A stretch of DNA of 62,414 nucleotides from Aneurinibacillus terranovensis DSM 18919 (GCF_000430625.1 NZ_KE387178.1:9616-72029), one strand, 5' to 3'. Shown: positions 51,068-61,335, numbered from the stretch's first letter. Program-made: numbers and translations. Notes: generated from the sequence alone by a model not told the origin.

Positions 51068-53791
51068 TCAAATACCATACTTCAATTCTCGGTTTTTAAA
51101 CGCACGCTCTCCACCTTCTAAAATGTTACATACATATTCACGTATTCCTTCTTTCCCTTGGGCTTTTAGGGTATGTTCAAGGGAACCGCTGATATAAGAT
51201 AACTCCTCTGAATTATTGCTTGCAACAATAATTTGTTCAGCGTCAGCATTAACTACAATGTTGGCATTATGTGTTACGACAATAATTTGTCGGTATTTTT
51301 TAATTTTCTTAAAAAGTGGAACTAGTTGCTCCATAATAAAGTTATTATCAAGATCATCTTCAGGCTGGTCGAATACAAATGGAGTGAGGAAAGGGTCTGT
51401 CGCCAATTTTAAGCAAACATAAAATGTGCCACGTTGTCCAACTGATAATTCGCTTGGCTCTTTCCCTTTGTATTTTGTTTTTGCGATAACAAAAAGATAC
51501 TTACTTCTATGCAAAGCGCTGAAAAAGAATTGCAACAATTCTTTTTCGCCATTTCGAGTAAAAAAGTCCTCATACTCAAGAAACTCTTGAAGTGAAATAC
51601 TCTCTCCAGCCAGATTAATGATTTTCTCATTTTTAATTAATCGAAGAAAGTCATCAGGATTCTCCACATTTATCGTTTTTCTGATCTTTTGATCGGAAGT
51701 TTCCCCTCCTGTTGATCTGAATTTAGTTCTATTAATGAAATTACTTATTGTTGAATAGAAATAATTCAAATCAATATGAATATCCCCATAAATCTCGATG
51801 TCTGAAAGAAGCTCAGATACAATATTCTTTTGTTCATCTGACCAACCGTCTCGTCCACTTAGAAGTTTGATCCATTCCCCTTCTATTTCCTTAATCTCCG
51901 ATTGGAGTTCACTAAACAACTCGTTGCCAATGTTATGGCGTTTTTCGTATAACTCCGACAATTCCTTTTCTTTTAGTTCGATTTCATTAATGATTTCTTT
52001 AATTGAGTCAATCTCTTCTTGATAATTCTTTACTTTTTCAAGTAATGAGGTAATGTCTCCTTCAATCCCAGCTTGTTGGAATTGGGACTTGATTAAATTA
52101 TTTGTTTCAATAATCACCTTGAGCTGTGCATTCTTAATGCTAAGTGCTTTGTCGATGGCGTTTATTTGTGGCTCACAGTCTAGAAGAGGTATTTTATTCT
52201 CTTCAATATCAATTAACTCATTAGCTTTTTGGATTTCTGCTTGTAAGCTTGCAACTGATTCAATAACTCTCTTCTTTAATTGTGTTAGAGTCCCGACACT
52301 ATTTTCGACACTACCAAGAATAATATTATTATCACGATATTGTTTAATTAATGAAGCATTTTGTTCTGTTGTGACCGTTTTAATAAAGTCTTCATTTTTC
52401 TTCATTAATTTTTCGTTATATTCTTTGCTATGTATTAAATTTCCGTGTTGATCAGATGTGGTAAACCAGTCATTGATTTCTTGTATTTTGTTTAAAATGG
52501 CTCCCCTGGCATTCTCAACTTCATCGTCTGTTTTTCTGTCTTTTAAACCGAGTAAAGATTTAATTTCTTTATGGAGTTGTTCAGGGTTTTCAGCAATTCC
52601 TTTTACTTCCCCTTGATGTACATGTAGATAGTCCAAGTTATTTTCAGTTTCGATATTAAAAATATCGCTTGAGCCATCTTGTTTAGTAAATGTAATATCG
52701 AAGTTTTTTTGAATTTCAATATCATTTACGATACGAGATGTCTTATTAAACATTTTAGCTATGGAGCTAAGCAAGATGCTTTTTCCTGAACCTCTACCCC
52801 CAATAATTGCAACGAGATTTGGATTAAGTTCAAGCTTCGTATCCGAAAAACGCACTTTTTGTTTTGGGAAGATTGTTGTACTATTTATTGATATATGTGA
52901 AAAATATGGTTTTTTAAAGTCGTGTTGCGGATTATTCTCCTGAATTTTTATTCTATCAGGTTCGAAAATAAACTGTTTTAATCCTTCAAAAGTTGGGTCT
53001 CCTTTTATCCAAGTGTAACATTTGTAATCGGTAAGCTGATCAAACCCATGAATATCAGTTGAATGAAGGAGTTTTTTGTTACCAAAATGTGACAGTATGA
53101 TATCTTTCTTAGTAATATTATCATCTTGGGAAGCAGTGAAAAATGCACTGACCCGATCATATAATTGTTCTTTAAAGGGCTTGAGTTGATTTCCTTTGTC
53201 AAGATTGTTCCATTCTTTGTACCCAAGTAATAGGAAGACCTTATTTCTCCAAATTTCCGAGTTTAGTAAATCAAATACTTGCTCCGTTGAAGGAATTAGT
53301 TGCGCAAAACCTGATTTTAACGTGTTATCACTTGAGCATAGTTGTAAATTTTCTCTGCTTAACTTTTTTGTTGCATGTATTTTTAAGCTACTTACGTTAA
53401 TGCGTTCAATGAACTCTTCTTTAATTTGTTTGATGTCATTATCAAAGTCTTCTTCATTAACATTAAAAACAATGTGCAAATTTACTTTTTGGAGTTCACT
53501 AGGGTTCGCTGCTCCAAAAGTATCAATTCGAAACTCAAGTACTGGGAAGATTTTTAAAATATTTTTAAGTCGACCATTAAATCGGTATTCCTTCATTAAC
53601 TTTTCATATCCGTCTATAAAATAATAATCGTTGATCCCTATAACTCCAACGTCGCTAGGTAAAGATTCTAAATGTTCAACGAATTTATCCCATACTTCTG
53701 GAGTGTCCCCGTTATATCTTTGTTCGATTGATTTTGGTGTATGAATATGTAGATCCCATTTCCTCCATTCAGAACCTCTTATATAGCTCAT
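51068..53791 (-). CDS. PHP-nuclease/SMC-like ATPase (TrlF family)
   Basis: 907 residues. Residues 1-280 form a PHP-type metallohydrolase: H15-I-H17, H106, and the late D246-I-H248 motif are intact. Next comes an ABC/SMC-type ATPase: Walker A GGRGSGKS (331-338), a long helical coiled-coil region (about 410-680), ABC signature LSVGQRG (782-788), Walker B FVFDQPEDD (D808, E811) and an H-loop at H841. This layout matches proteins annotated as TrlF family, seen in defence islands near restriction systems; the mechanism is unknown to me. GGAGGAGAG precedes the ATG. It is divergent from the SNF2-Mod-Res operon with 163 bases between starts. Confidence 0.85.
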   Translation of the reverse strand: MSYIRGSEWRKWDLHIHTPKSIEQRYNGDTPEVWDKFVEHLESLPSDVGVIGINDYYFIDGYEKLMKEYRFNGRLKNILKIFPVLEFRIDTFGAANPSELQKVNLHIVFNVNEEDFDNDIKQIKEEFIERINVSSLKIHATKKLSRENLQLCSSDNTLKSGFAQLIPSTEQVFDLLNSEIWRNKVFLLLGYKEWNNLDKGNQLKPFKEQLYDRVSAFFTASQDDNITKKDIILSHFGNKKLLHSTDIHGFDQLTDYKCYTWIKGDPTFEGLKQFIFEPDRIKIQENNPQHDFKKPYFSHISINSTTIFPKQKVRFSDTKLELNPNLVAIIGGRGSGKSILLSSIAKMFNKTSRIVNDIEIQKNFDITFTKQDGSSDIFNIETENNLDYLHVHQGEVKGIAENPEQLHKEIKSLLGLKDRKTDDEVENARGAILNKIQEINDWFTTSDQHGNLIHSKEYNEKLMKKNEDFIKTVTTEQNASLIKQYRDNNIILGSVENSVGTLTQLKKRVIESVASLQAEIQKANELIDIEENKIPLLDCEPQINAIDKALSIKNAQLKVIIETNNLIKSQFQQAGIEGDITSLLEKVKNYQEEIDSIKEIINEIELKEKELSELYEKRHNIGNELFSELQSEIKEIEGEWIKLLSGRDGWSDEQKNIVSELLSDIEIYGDIHIDLNYFYSTISNFINRTKFRSTGGETSDQKIRKTINVENPDDFLRLIKNEKIINLAGESISLQEFLEYEDFFTRNGEKELLQFFFSALHRSKYLFVIAKTKYKGKEPSELSVGQRGTFYVCLKLATDPFLTPFVFDQPEDDLDNNFIMEQLVPLFKKIKKYRQIIVVTHNANIVVNADAEQIIVASNNSEELSYISGSLEHTLKAQGKEGIREYVCNILEGGERAFKNRELKYGI

Positions 53792-53954
53792 TAAAACTCT
53801 CCTCCGATAAACTAATTAAGAGATAGTTCTACAAGATGATTACATTTTCCTCCTAGTAACGACACTTGTCTGCCTTAAAACAAGGAAAACAGACCTATCC
53901 TGTCGAATAAATCTCTTAGGGCTATAAGAATAGAAAATCAGGGTGACGCTTGAA

Positions 53955-56840
53955 ATGAGTACAGCATATCACAGTCAATATTTTGCATACGAGCTAACCA
54001 AGCAGAGTGCTTCTAATACAGTAAGTCGTTTAAGCCAGTGTTTGATTAATGCAACAGTTGATCTTAATCCTCATCAAGTTGAAGCGGCATTGTTTGCCTT
54101 TCGGGCGCCACTAGAGCGAGGGGCAATTCTTGCAGATGAGGTCGGTCTCGGTAAAACGATTGAAGCAGGTTTGATCATTAGCCAACTTTGGGCGGAACGT
54201 AAGCGTAAAATTTTAATCATTGTCCCTCCGCCGCTGCGTAAGCAATGGAATCGGGAGCTTATTGAGAAGTTCTACATACCTTCAGTTATAATGGAGAGCA
54301 AGAACTATAATGAGTCTGTTCGAGAAGGGCAATCATTCCCATTTGAGCAAAGAGATAATGTCGTTATCACTTCTTTTCAATTTGCCCGCAATAAATCGGC
54401 TGATATAAAGCGAACACAATGGGATTTAATCATCATTGATGAGGCTCACCGTCTTCGCAATGTATATAAAAAGTCAAACAAAATCGCAAGGGTACTGCGT
54501 GAGGCAACGGAAGGTTATCCAAAAATATTGTTGACAGCCACTCCACTACAAAACTCGTTAATGGAATTGTACGGATTGGTGAGTTTTATTGATCCGAGAT
54601 TATTTGGAGATGAGACCACATTTCGTAAGCAATTTGGTCACGGAACAAAGGAAATGACGAAATACGATTTTCTGGATTTAAAAGACCGTTTGAGACCTGT
54701 CTGCCATCGAACACTGCGCAGGCAGGTAACGGAGTACGTTCCATATACAAAAAGAATACCACTAGTACAGGAGTTTACATCCAGCGCCTTAGAGTGGGAG
54801 TTATACGAAAAAGTATCCAATTACCTTCAACGTGAAGACATTTTTGCGTTGCCGAAAAGTCAGCGAAATTTGATGACATTGGTGGTGCGAAAAATATTAG
54901 CGTCTTCGTCATTCGCAATTTCGGATACATTATTATCGCTGGTCAAAAGACTAGATGCCTCATTGGAAGAATCGTGTTCAACAGATGAGATTGAGAACAT
55001 CTATAATGATATTGATGAATTGGATAGCACGGTAGAGGAATGGACAGAAGATAATGTCGATGAAGATCAATCAGAAATAGATGACGCTCGTGCTACTGAA
55101 AGAGAAGATTTACTCCGAGAACGTGAAGAGTTGCTTTCTTACTATGAACTCGCCAGTTCAATTACAGAGAACGAGAAGGGACAAGCATTGCTTATTGCCC
55201 TCTCCAATGGTTTTGAGAAACTGCGTGAACTTGGAGCGAATGATAAAGCGGTTATCTTCACAGAATCCAGAAGAACACAGACATATTTGAAGGAAATGCT
55301 TGAGCAGAACGGCTATCATGGTAAAATTGTAGTATTCAATGGTACAAACAATTCACCCGAAATTAAGGAAATTTATCAAAGATGGCTTGAGAAGCATCAA
55401 GACGATGATCAAATCACTGGCTCCAAAACGGCGGATACAAGGGCAGCATTAGTAGAATATTTTCGTAATGAAGCGTCTATTATGATTGCGACGGAGTCAG
55501 CGGCGGAAGGAATTAACCTTCAGTTTTGCAGTCTCGTTGTTAATTATGACTTGCCTTGGAACCCGCAACGAATTGAGCAACGGATTGGCAGATGTCATCG
55601 TTATGGTCAGAAGCATGATGTGGTCGTTATAAATTTTTTAAATCGTAAAAATGCCGCTGATCGAAGAGTTTATGAATTGCTGGATCAGAAATTCAGTTTG
55701 TTCGAAGGGGTATTCGGTTCTTCAGATGAAGTGCTTGGCTCTCTCGAATCAGGTGTTGACTTCGAAAAAAGAATCCAGCGAATTTATCAATCCTGTCGGT
55801 CTGCTGAAGAAATTCAAGAAGCATTCAATCAATTACAATTAGAACTGGACGAGCAGATCCAGTGCAGAATGAAGGAAACAAGGAAGAACCTACTCGAAAA
55901 CTTCGATGATGAAGTACGTGAGAAGTTAAGAAACCATTACGAGCAAACGACTCTTCAGTTAAATAAGATGGAGCGTTATTTATGGGCTATGTCTGTTTAC
56001 GAAGGCAGAGCGCAAGCACACTTTGATTCAGAGAATTTAAGCTTTAGGCTATTGAATAGTAATGATAATTACCAGTTGATTTCTCAAGTGAAGAAGAATA
56101 CAACAAACGATCATGTACATCACTATCGATTAGGTCATCCATTGGCAATAAATTGGATTGAGCAAGCAAAAGGTCGGCAATTGCTCAAGAAGAAAGTCCT
56201 ATTCCGTTATTCTGACTATGAAGGCAAAGTAAGCCTATTACAAAACTTAATTGGGAATAATGGCTGGTTGTCTCTTGACTTTTTGCAAGTAAAATCTGCT
56301 GAGGATGAAGAGCATTTGATTTTCTCAGCAATTGATTCTAATGGAAATCAGATTGATCAAGAAATATGTGAGAAATTATTCGATTTACCCGCAGATGAGT
56401 TGGAACTTGTTGACGGTGAGGAGAATAAAGATACGGATTTTGCTAATCAAATAAGAGAGATTAACAAGCAACAAGAGTCGGCAATCCTTTGGGGTATTCA
56501 AGAGAGAACGAATGAGTTTCTTGACCGTGAACTAGAAAGACTGGATAAGTGGTCGAAGGACTTGAAGGAGAAGCTAGAAATTGAATTAAAGGAATTAGAT
56601 GCAGAAATTACTCAACTCCAAAAAGACGCAAGAATGGTTCGGCAAATTGCAGAAAAGCTGGAATTAAACAAGACAATACGTGAACGAGAAAAGCATCGTA
56701 GTGAACTGCGACGCAATCTTTTTGATGCGCAAGATGAGATTGATCGTCAAAAGGAACAGCTTTTTGCCGAGGTTGAGAAAAAGCTAGAGCAGAAGATTAA
56801 TAGAAAGCATTTGTTCTTGATTAAATGGGAATTAGTATAA
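53955..56840 (+). CDS. SNF2-family helicase of the restriction operon
   Basis: 961 residues from ATG 53955, with GGGTGA 8 bases upstream; GTG 53943 is an alternative start. Superfamily 2 helicase/translocase: Walker A DEVGLGKT (61-68), DEAH (162-165), TATP (194-197) and the helicase C domain with ATESAAEGINL and IEQRIGRCHRYGQ (about 510-550). The C-terminus (about 860-950) is a long charged coiled coil. It lies 16 bases before the methyltransferase, so it is part of a three-gene operon. Similar SNF2 proteins (for example DrmD of DISARM) act with methyltransferases against phage. Here it is likely a DNA translocase partner. Confidence 0.88.
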   Translation: MSTAYHSQYFAYELTKQSASNTVSRLSQCLINATVDLNPHQVEAALFAFRAPLERGAILADEVGLGKTIEAGLIISQLWAERKRKILIIVPPPLRKQWNRELIEKFYIPSVIMESKNYNESVREGQSFPFEQRDNVVITSFQFARNKSADIKRTQWDLIIIDEAHRLRNVYKKSNKIARVLREATEGYPKILLTATPLQNSLMELYGLVSFIDPRLFGDETTFRKQFGHGTKEMTKYDFLDLKDRLRPVCHRTLRRQVTEYVPYTKRIPLVQEFTSSALEWELYEKVSNYLQREDIFALPKSQRNLMTLVVRKILASSSFAISDTLLSLVKRLDASLEESCSTDEIENIYNDIDELDSTVEEWTEDNVDEDQSEIDDARATEREDLLREREELLSYYELASSITENEKGQALLIALSNGFEKLRELGANDKAVIFTESRRTQTYLKEMLEQNGYHGKIVVFNGTNNSPEIKEIYQRWLEKHQDDDQITGSKTADTRAALVEYFRNEASIMIATESAAEGINLQFCSLVVNYDLPWNPQRIEQRIGRCHRYGQKHDVVVINFLNRKNAADRRVYELLDQKFSLFEGVFGSSDEVLGSLESGVDFEKRIQRIYQSCRSAEEIQEAFNQLQLELDEQIQCRMKETRKNLLENFDDEVREKLRNHYEQTTLQLNKMERYLWAMSVYEGRAQAHFDSENLSFRLLNSNDNYQLISQVKKNTTNDHVHHYRLGHPLAINWIEQAKGRQLLKKKVLFRYSDYEGKVSLLQNLIGNNGWLSLDFLQVKSAEDEEHLIFSAIDSNGNQIDQEICEKLFDLPADELELVDGEENKDTDFANQIREINKQQESAILWGIQERTNEFLDRELERLDKWSKDLKEKLEIELKELDAEITQLQKDARMVRQIAEKLELNKTIREREKHRSELRRNLFDAQDEIDRQKEQLFAEVEKKLEQKINRKHLFLIKWELV

Positions 56841-56856
56841 CAATTGAGGTGTAAAG

Positions 56857-58479
56857 ATGAGCAAGAAGACGAAGTTGGAATTGACTTGGATTGGTAAGGA
56901 TGAAGGAATTAAAGTAGAACCACGTATTTTACTTGAAGATCAATTACTATCATACCATTCGAGTAAGAGAGTTAATGAAAATGATATCTTTGATAATACA
57001 TTGATTTTTGGTGATAATCTATTAGCTCTTAAGGCAATAGAACAGAAATATACGGGGAAAGTTAAATGTATTTTTATTGACCCTCCTTATAATACTGGTA
57101 GTGCCTTTGAACATTATGATGACGGTCTAGAACATTCGATTTGGTTGAATTTGATAAAACCTCGGTTGGAGATACTGAGAAATCTATTATCCGAAGATGG
57201 TTCAATATGGATTGCAATTGATGATAATGAAGTTCATTATTTGAAAATATTATGTGATGAGATTTTTGGGAGGAACTGCTTTATATCCTCTGTAATTTGG
57301 CGAAACTCAGATAACAGCAATAATAATGTTACTACTTTTTCCCAGGATCATAATTATGTTCTGGTTTATTCTAAAAAGCCGAACTGGACACCTAAATTTC
57401 TTAATGATCCTGAAAAAAGAAAGCATTTTAAAAATCCTGACAACGATCCGAGAGGTCCATGGTTTGATGGTAACCCTGTAAATAATCCTGGTTTAAGACC
57501 AAATTTACAATTTAATCTTATAGGTCCTTATGGGGATATTATTAAGCATCCGCCAAATGGTTGGAGATGGTCAAAGGAAACAATCGATGAGAAATTGAAA
57601 ACAGGAGAACTGAGGTTTTCGGATGATGGCAAAAGGTTAATCCGTAGAACATATTTGAATGAGCAGAAAGGATTGCCACCTTCAACACTGTGGACTACTT
57701 TAGAGGAAACTGGACATACCAGACAGGCAAAGTATGAATTAAAAAATTTATTTCCAGATGTAAAAGTAACTGATTTATTTAGCACACCAAAACCTGAAAA
57801 GCTAATTCGCAAAATCCTTGAATTATCAACTGAACCGAATGATTTAGTTCTCGACTCCTTCGCAGGTTCTGGAACAACTGGGGCTGTAGCCCACAAAATG
57901 GGGCGCAGGTGGATTATGATTGAATTAGGAGAGCATTGCCATACCCATATCATTCCACGCATGAAGCAAGTGATAGACGGTACCGATCAGGGCGGTATCA
58001 GCAAGGAAGTAAATTGGCAAGGCGGAGGCGGGTTCCGATACTATCGCTTGGCGCCAAGCCTTCTAGAGAAGGACAAGTTCGGGAATTGGGTTATAAATAA
58101 AGAATATAATGCACCAATGCTAGCCGAAGCAATGTGCAAGCACCATGGATTTACCTATTCGCCAGACGATACGATTTACTGGAAGCAAGGAAAATCTACA
58201 GAAACGGACTTCATCTATACAACAACACAGCTAGTCACAAGGGAAATGGCTGACCAAATTCATGAACAACTGGGTGAAGATGAGACGTTGCTAATTTGTT
58301 GCAAAGCTTATAGTGTGAATGCTTCGGACTATCCCAATATTACCTTTCAAAAAATTCCTGCTTCCGTTCTTAAAAAATGCGAATTTGGAAGAGACGATTA
58401 TAGCTTAAATGTTGCACAGCTTCCTCAACTGGAAAAGACAGGACAATTGGAGCTGTTTGGTGAAGGGGAAGAGATATGA
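56857..58479 (+). CDS. Type III-like site-specific DNA methyltransferase (Mod)
   Basis: 540 residues. Adenine-N6 methyltransferase of the beta class: catalytic DPPY (75-78, in FIDPPYNTG) comes before the SAM-binding FAGSGTT (335-341). Residues about 110-320 are the probable target-recognition domain, and the last 150 may contact the helicase. Shorter than usual type III Mod subunits (about 600-700). The target site cannot be read from sequence. AGGTGTAAAG precedes the ATG. The stop overlaps the start of the restriction subunit by 4 bases (ATGA). Confidence 0.92.
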   Translation: MSKKTKLELTWIGKDEGIKVEPRILLEDQLLSYHSSKRVNENDIFDNTLIFGDNLLALKAIEQKYTGKVKCIFIDPPYNTGSAFEHYDDGLEHSIWLNLIKPRLEILRNLLSEDGSIWIAIDDNEVHYLKILCDEIFGRNCFISSVIWRNSDNSNNNVTTFSQDHNYVLVYSKKPNWTPKFLNDPEKRKHFKNPDNDPRGPWFDGNPVNNPGLRPNLQFNLIGPYGDIIKHPPNGWRWSKETIDEKLKTGELRFSDDGKRLIRRTYLNEQKGLPPSTLWTTLEETGHTRQAKYELKNLFPDVKVTDLFSTPKPEKLIRKILELSTEPNDLVLDSFAGSGTTGAVAHKMGRRWIMIELGEHCHTHIIPRMKQVIDGTDQGGISKEVNWQGGGGFRYYRLAPSLLEKDKFGNWVINKEYNAPMLAEAMCKHHGFTYSPDDTIYWKQGKSTETDFIYTTTQLVTREMADQIHEQLGEDETLLICCKAYSVNASDYPNITFQKIPASVLKKCEFGRDDYSLNVAQLPQLEKTGQLELFGEGEEI

Positions 58480-61163
58480 ATAAAATTGTAAATGCTATAT
58501 CGGCTAGGCTTAGCTTGAGAAAACCTCAAAAGGAATCGTTAGAAATTCTATCAGATGTTGTAGATGTGATTGAATTTAGGCGACACGACAGCCAAACTCT
58601 AGTCGCAGAGTTAGAAAAAATAAAGTCTTTATATCCATCTGTTACAGATTTTGAACGTGAATTTCCTTCGCTTTGTTTTGCTTTGGCAACAGGTGTGGGA
58701 AAGACACGATTGATGGGAGCGTTCATTTCCTATTTATTTTTAAGTAAGGGGATTAAAAACTTTTTTGTCCTTGCTCCCAATTTGACGATCTATAATAAAT
58801 TAATTCAAGACTTTACCCCTAATACTCCAAAGTATGTATTTAAAGGTATAGCTGAATTTGCATCTTTACCTCCTGTTATTATTACAGGAGAAAATTATGA
58901 AGATGGCATCGGTAACCGCAATCAGGGAAGCCTATTTAACGATGTTCACATTAATATATTTAACATTTCCAAAATCAACTCTGAAGTGCGTGGTGGAAAA
59001 GCACCGCGCATAAAGAGATTGAGTGAATACATCGGTGAGAGCTATTTTGAATATCTTGCTTCATTGCCTGATCTTGTTTTACTTATGGATGAATCCCATC
59101 GTTATCGTGCATCCGCAGGGGTTAAAGTATTAAATGAATTAAAGCCGATATTGGGGTTAGAATTGACGGCTACCCCTCAAGTAGAATCGGGAACTCGGAC
59201 GATTCCTTTCAAAAATGTGATCTATAGTTATCCTTTACATAAAGCAATGGAGGATGGCTACGTTAAAGAACCAGCCGTTGCTACACGTGAGAACTTTAAT
59301 TCAAGACAATATACGGAAGAGCAGTTAGAAAGATTAAAGCTTGAGGACGGTATTCTTGTACATGAAGAAACCAAAGTCGAACTGGAAGTCTACGCCAGGC
59401 AGAATCATCATCCGATAGTGAAGCCTTTTGTTCTGATTGTAGCGCAGGATACTACCCATGCAGGAAAATTAATGGATATCATCCAGTCGGAGGGCTTCTT
59501 TGATGGACGTTATCGGAACAAGGTCATAACCGTTCATTCTAACCAAAGCGGTCAAGAAAAAGACGAAACGATTCAAGAATTGACGCAATTGGAAAATCCT
59601 GCATCAGAAACAGAAATCGTTATTCACGTCAATATGCTTAAAGAAGGCTGGGATGTAACGAATCTCTATACGATTATTCCATTACGAGCTGCGAATTCGA
59701 AGACTCTCGTAGAACAGTCCATTGGCAGAGGTTTACGGTTACCTTATGGAAAAAGGACAGGAGTTAAAGCAGTTGACCGATTAACGATCATCGCTCATGA
59801 TCGTTTTCAAGAGATTGTTGATGAAGCGAACAACCCGAATTCTATCATCCGCAGTGGGGTATATATCGGAAAAGATGTAGCCACAGAACAGAAGCAAGCT
59901 ATAACCTCCGTTCCAAAACTGGAACAGAGTATAGTTCAGCAAATTCAGGCTCAAGTTTCAGCTATATCCACAAGTACTAGCGAACCGAAACAAGTTCAGA
60001 CGGAAGATGTGAAGAGTGTATATGAATTGGCACAAAGAAAACTCCAGGCTTATGAACATTTACCGAGTTCAAAGTATTTGGCAACTGGAGAAGTTAAACG
60101 TCAATTAGTTAAGGAAATACGCTCAGAATATCTTATTAACCAGTTAGATCTATTTCCAGAGCAGACTAACGCCTTAGTAGAACAGGTGGTAGAGGCGTTG
60201 GTTGAACAGACTATTCAGTACAGTATCGATATTCCGAGAATTGTCGTACAGCCAGTTGGTGAATTAACTTGGGGCTATCACCCGTTTGAATTGGAAGTAT
60301 CGAGTGTCAATTTGCAGCCAGTTGCTGAACATATTTTAATACAGCATTTAAGGACACATACTCGGGAAATATTGCAACGTAATAATAATCAAGCAAATGA
60401 AGAAAGATTAGAAGATTATCTGATTTCGGCACTCATAGATTATCCTGACATATCATATGATGACCATGCTGAGTTGTTATACGAGTTATGTAATCAGATG
60501 GTCAAGCATTTGCAAAGTTATCTGCCAGATGATAACGCTGTTCGCAATGTTCTTCAGTATAATCAGCGGCGGTTAGCCGAACTGATTCATACCCAGATGA
60601 AGAACCATTATTATGAGTCCGCCACTTCTTACGAAGTCCATGTTAGCAAAGGATTTACAACATTTAAACCAGTTAGTTATACCACATTGCTATCCGAAGG
60701 AGTACGACCGTTCCGTCAGCCTGTTGAAGATAAATCACGTATCCGTAGTATGGTGTTTGGCGGATTTATTAAATGCCTTTACCCAGAGCAGAAGTTTGAT
60801 TCGGATAGTGAACGTCAATTTGCAGTCATTTGTGAGAATGATCCGAACGTTGACAAATGGTTTAAACCATTAGCTGAACATTTTAAAATATACTACAATC
60901 AAAGCAATGCATATGAACCAGACTTTGTTGTCGAAACCAAGACAAGTAAATTCATCTGCGAAATCAAGAAAGAGAAAGAAATGGAGGACAGTATCGTTCA
61001 AGCAAAAGCACGTGCAGTTATGGAGTGGTGTACCCATGCATCCAAGCATGAGCTTGAGCATGGTGGTAAAGAGTGGAGTTATCTTCTCATTCCTCACTCT
61101 GATGTTCAAGAAAATATAACCATCGATGGCTTGAAATCACGATATATGTTCCAGTCTCAATAA
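58476..61163 (+). CDS. Type III-like restriction subunit (Res), DEAD/DEAH helicase-nuclease
   Basis: 895 residues. SF2 helicase: Walker A ATGVGKT (71-77), Walker B DESH (205-208), LTATPQ, and a motif VI region QSIGRGLRLPYGKRTG (about 420). The C-terminus carries a PD-(D/E)XK nuclease: P815-D816 in YEPDFVVET and E829-I-K831 in CEIKKEKEM. All catalytic residues seem intact. It starts inside the Mod stop (ATGA overlap) and ends before a terminator. As for type III systems, it should cut only as a complex with Mod after translocation; the added SNF2 gene is unusual for classical type III. Confidence 0.92.
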   Translation: MNKIVNAISARLSLRKPQKESLEILSDVVDVIEFRRHDSQTLVAELEKIKSLYPSVTDFEREFPSLCFALATGVGKTRLMGAFISYLFLSKGIKNFFVLAPNLTIYNKLIQDFTPNTPKYVFKGIAEFASLPPVIITGENYEDGIGNRNQGSLFNDVHINIFNISKINSEVRGGKAPRIKRLSEYIGESYFEYLASLPDLVLLMDESHRYRASAGVKVLNELKPILGLELTATPQVESGTRTIPFKNVIYSYPLHKAMEDGYVKEPAVATRENFNSRQYTEEQLERLKLEDGILVHEETKVELEVYARQNHHPIVKPFVLIVAQDTTHAGKLMDIIQSEGFFDGRYRNKVITVHSNQSGQEKDETIQELTQLENPASETEIVIHVNMLKEGWDVTNLYTIIPLRAANSKTLVEQSIGRGLRLPYGKRTGVKAVDRLTIIAHDRFQEIVDEANNPNSIIRSGVYIGKDVATEQKQAITSVPKLEQSIVQQIQAQVSAISTSTSEPKQVQTEDVKSVYELAQRKLQAYEHLPSSKYLATGEVKRQLVKEIRSEYLINQLDLFPEQTNALVEQVVEALVEQTIQYSIDIPRIVVQPVGELTWGYHPFELEVSSVNLQPVAEHILIQHLRTHTREILQRNNNQANEERLEDYLISALIDYPDISYDDHAELLYELCNQMVKHLQSYLPDDNAVRNVLQYNQRRLAELIHTQMKNHYYESATSYEVHVSKGFTTFKPVSYTTLLSEGVRPFRQPVEDKSRIRSMVFGGFIKCLYPEQKFDSDSERQFAVICENDPNVDKWFKPLAEHFKIYYNQSNAYEPDFVVETKTSKFICEIKKEKEMEDSIVQAKARAVMEWCTHASKHELEHGGKEWSYLLIPHSDVQENITIDGLKSRYMFQSQ

Positions 61164-61183
61164 GTTAACAAAACTAAACCCTT

Positions 61184-61207
61184 GCCCCGATTTCGGGGCT
61201 TTTTTTG
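61184..61207 (+). terminator. Terminator of the SNF2-mod-res operon
   Basis: GCCCCG/CGGGGC around ATTT (61184-61199) followed by TTTTTTT, 20 bases after the res stop. Confidence 0.85.
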
Positions 61208-61215
61208 ACTAGTTC

Positions 61216-61250
61216 TGCTTTCACGTCTAGCTGCATACCTTTTCGTAAAT
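61216..61250 (+). repeat. Direct repeat A upstream of the abiE promoter
   Basis: 35-bp element starting TGCTTTCACGTCTAGCTGC and ending TTTCGTAAAT; 27 of 35 positions match repeat B at 61301-61335 (start-to-start 85 bases). It ends 17 bases before the -35 box. Probably an operator for AbiEi. Confidence 0.6.
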
Positions 61251-61266
61251 AATGAAGAAGGGAATT

Positions 61267-61295
61267 TTAACAAGGACTCAGAATAAGTATATAAA
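61267..61295 (+). promoter_or_regulatory. SigA promoter of abiE
   Basis: TTAACA (61267-61272), 17 bases, TATAAA (61290-61295). It lies between the two direct repeats. Confidence 0.65.
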
Positions 61296-61300
61296 AGGTT

Positions 61301-61335
61301 TGCTTTTACTTCTAACTGCCGACCATTTTGTAAAG
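61301..61335 (+). repeat. Direct repeat B downstream of the abiE promoter
   Basis: 35-bp element starting TGCTTTTACTTCTAACTGC and ending TTTTGTAAAG, which overlaps the transcription start and runs into the abiEi ribosome-binding site. Paired with repeat A. Confidence 0.6.
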
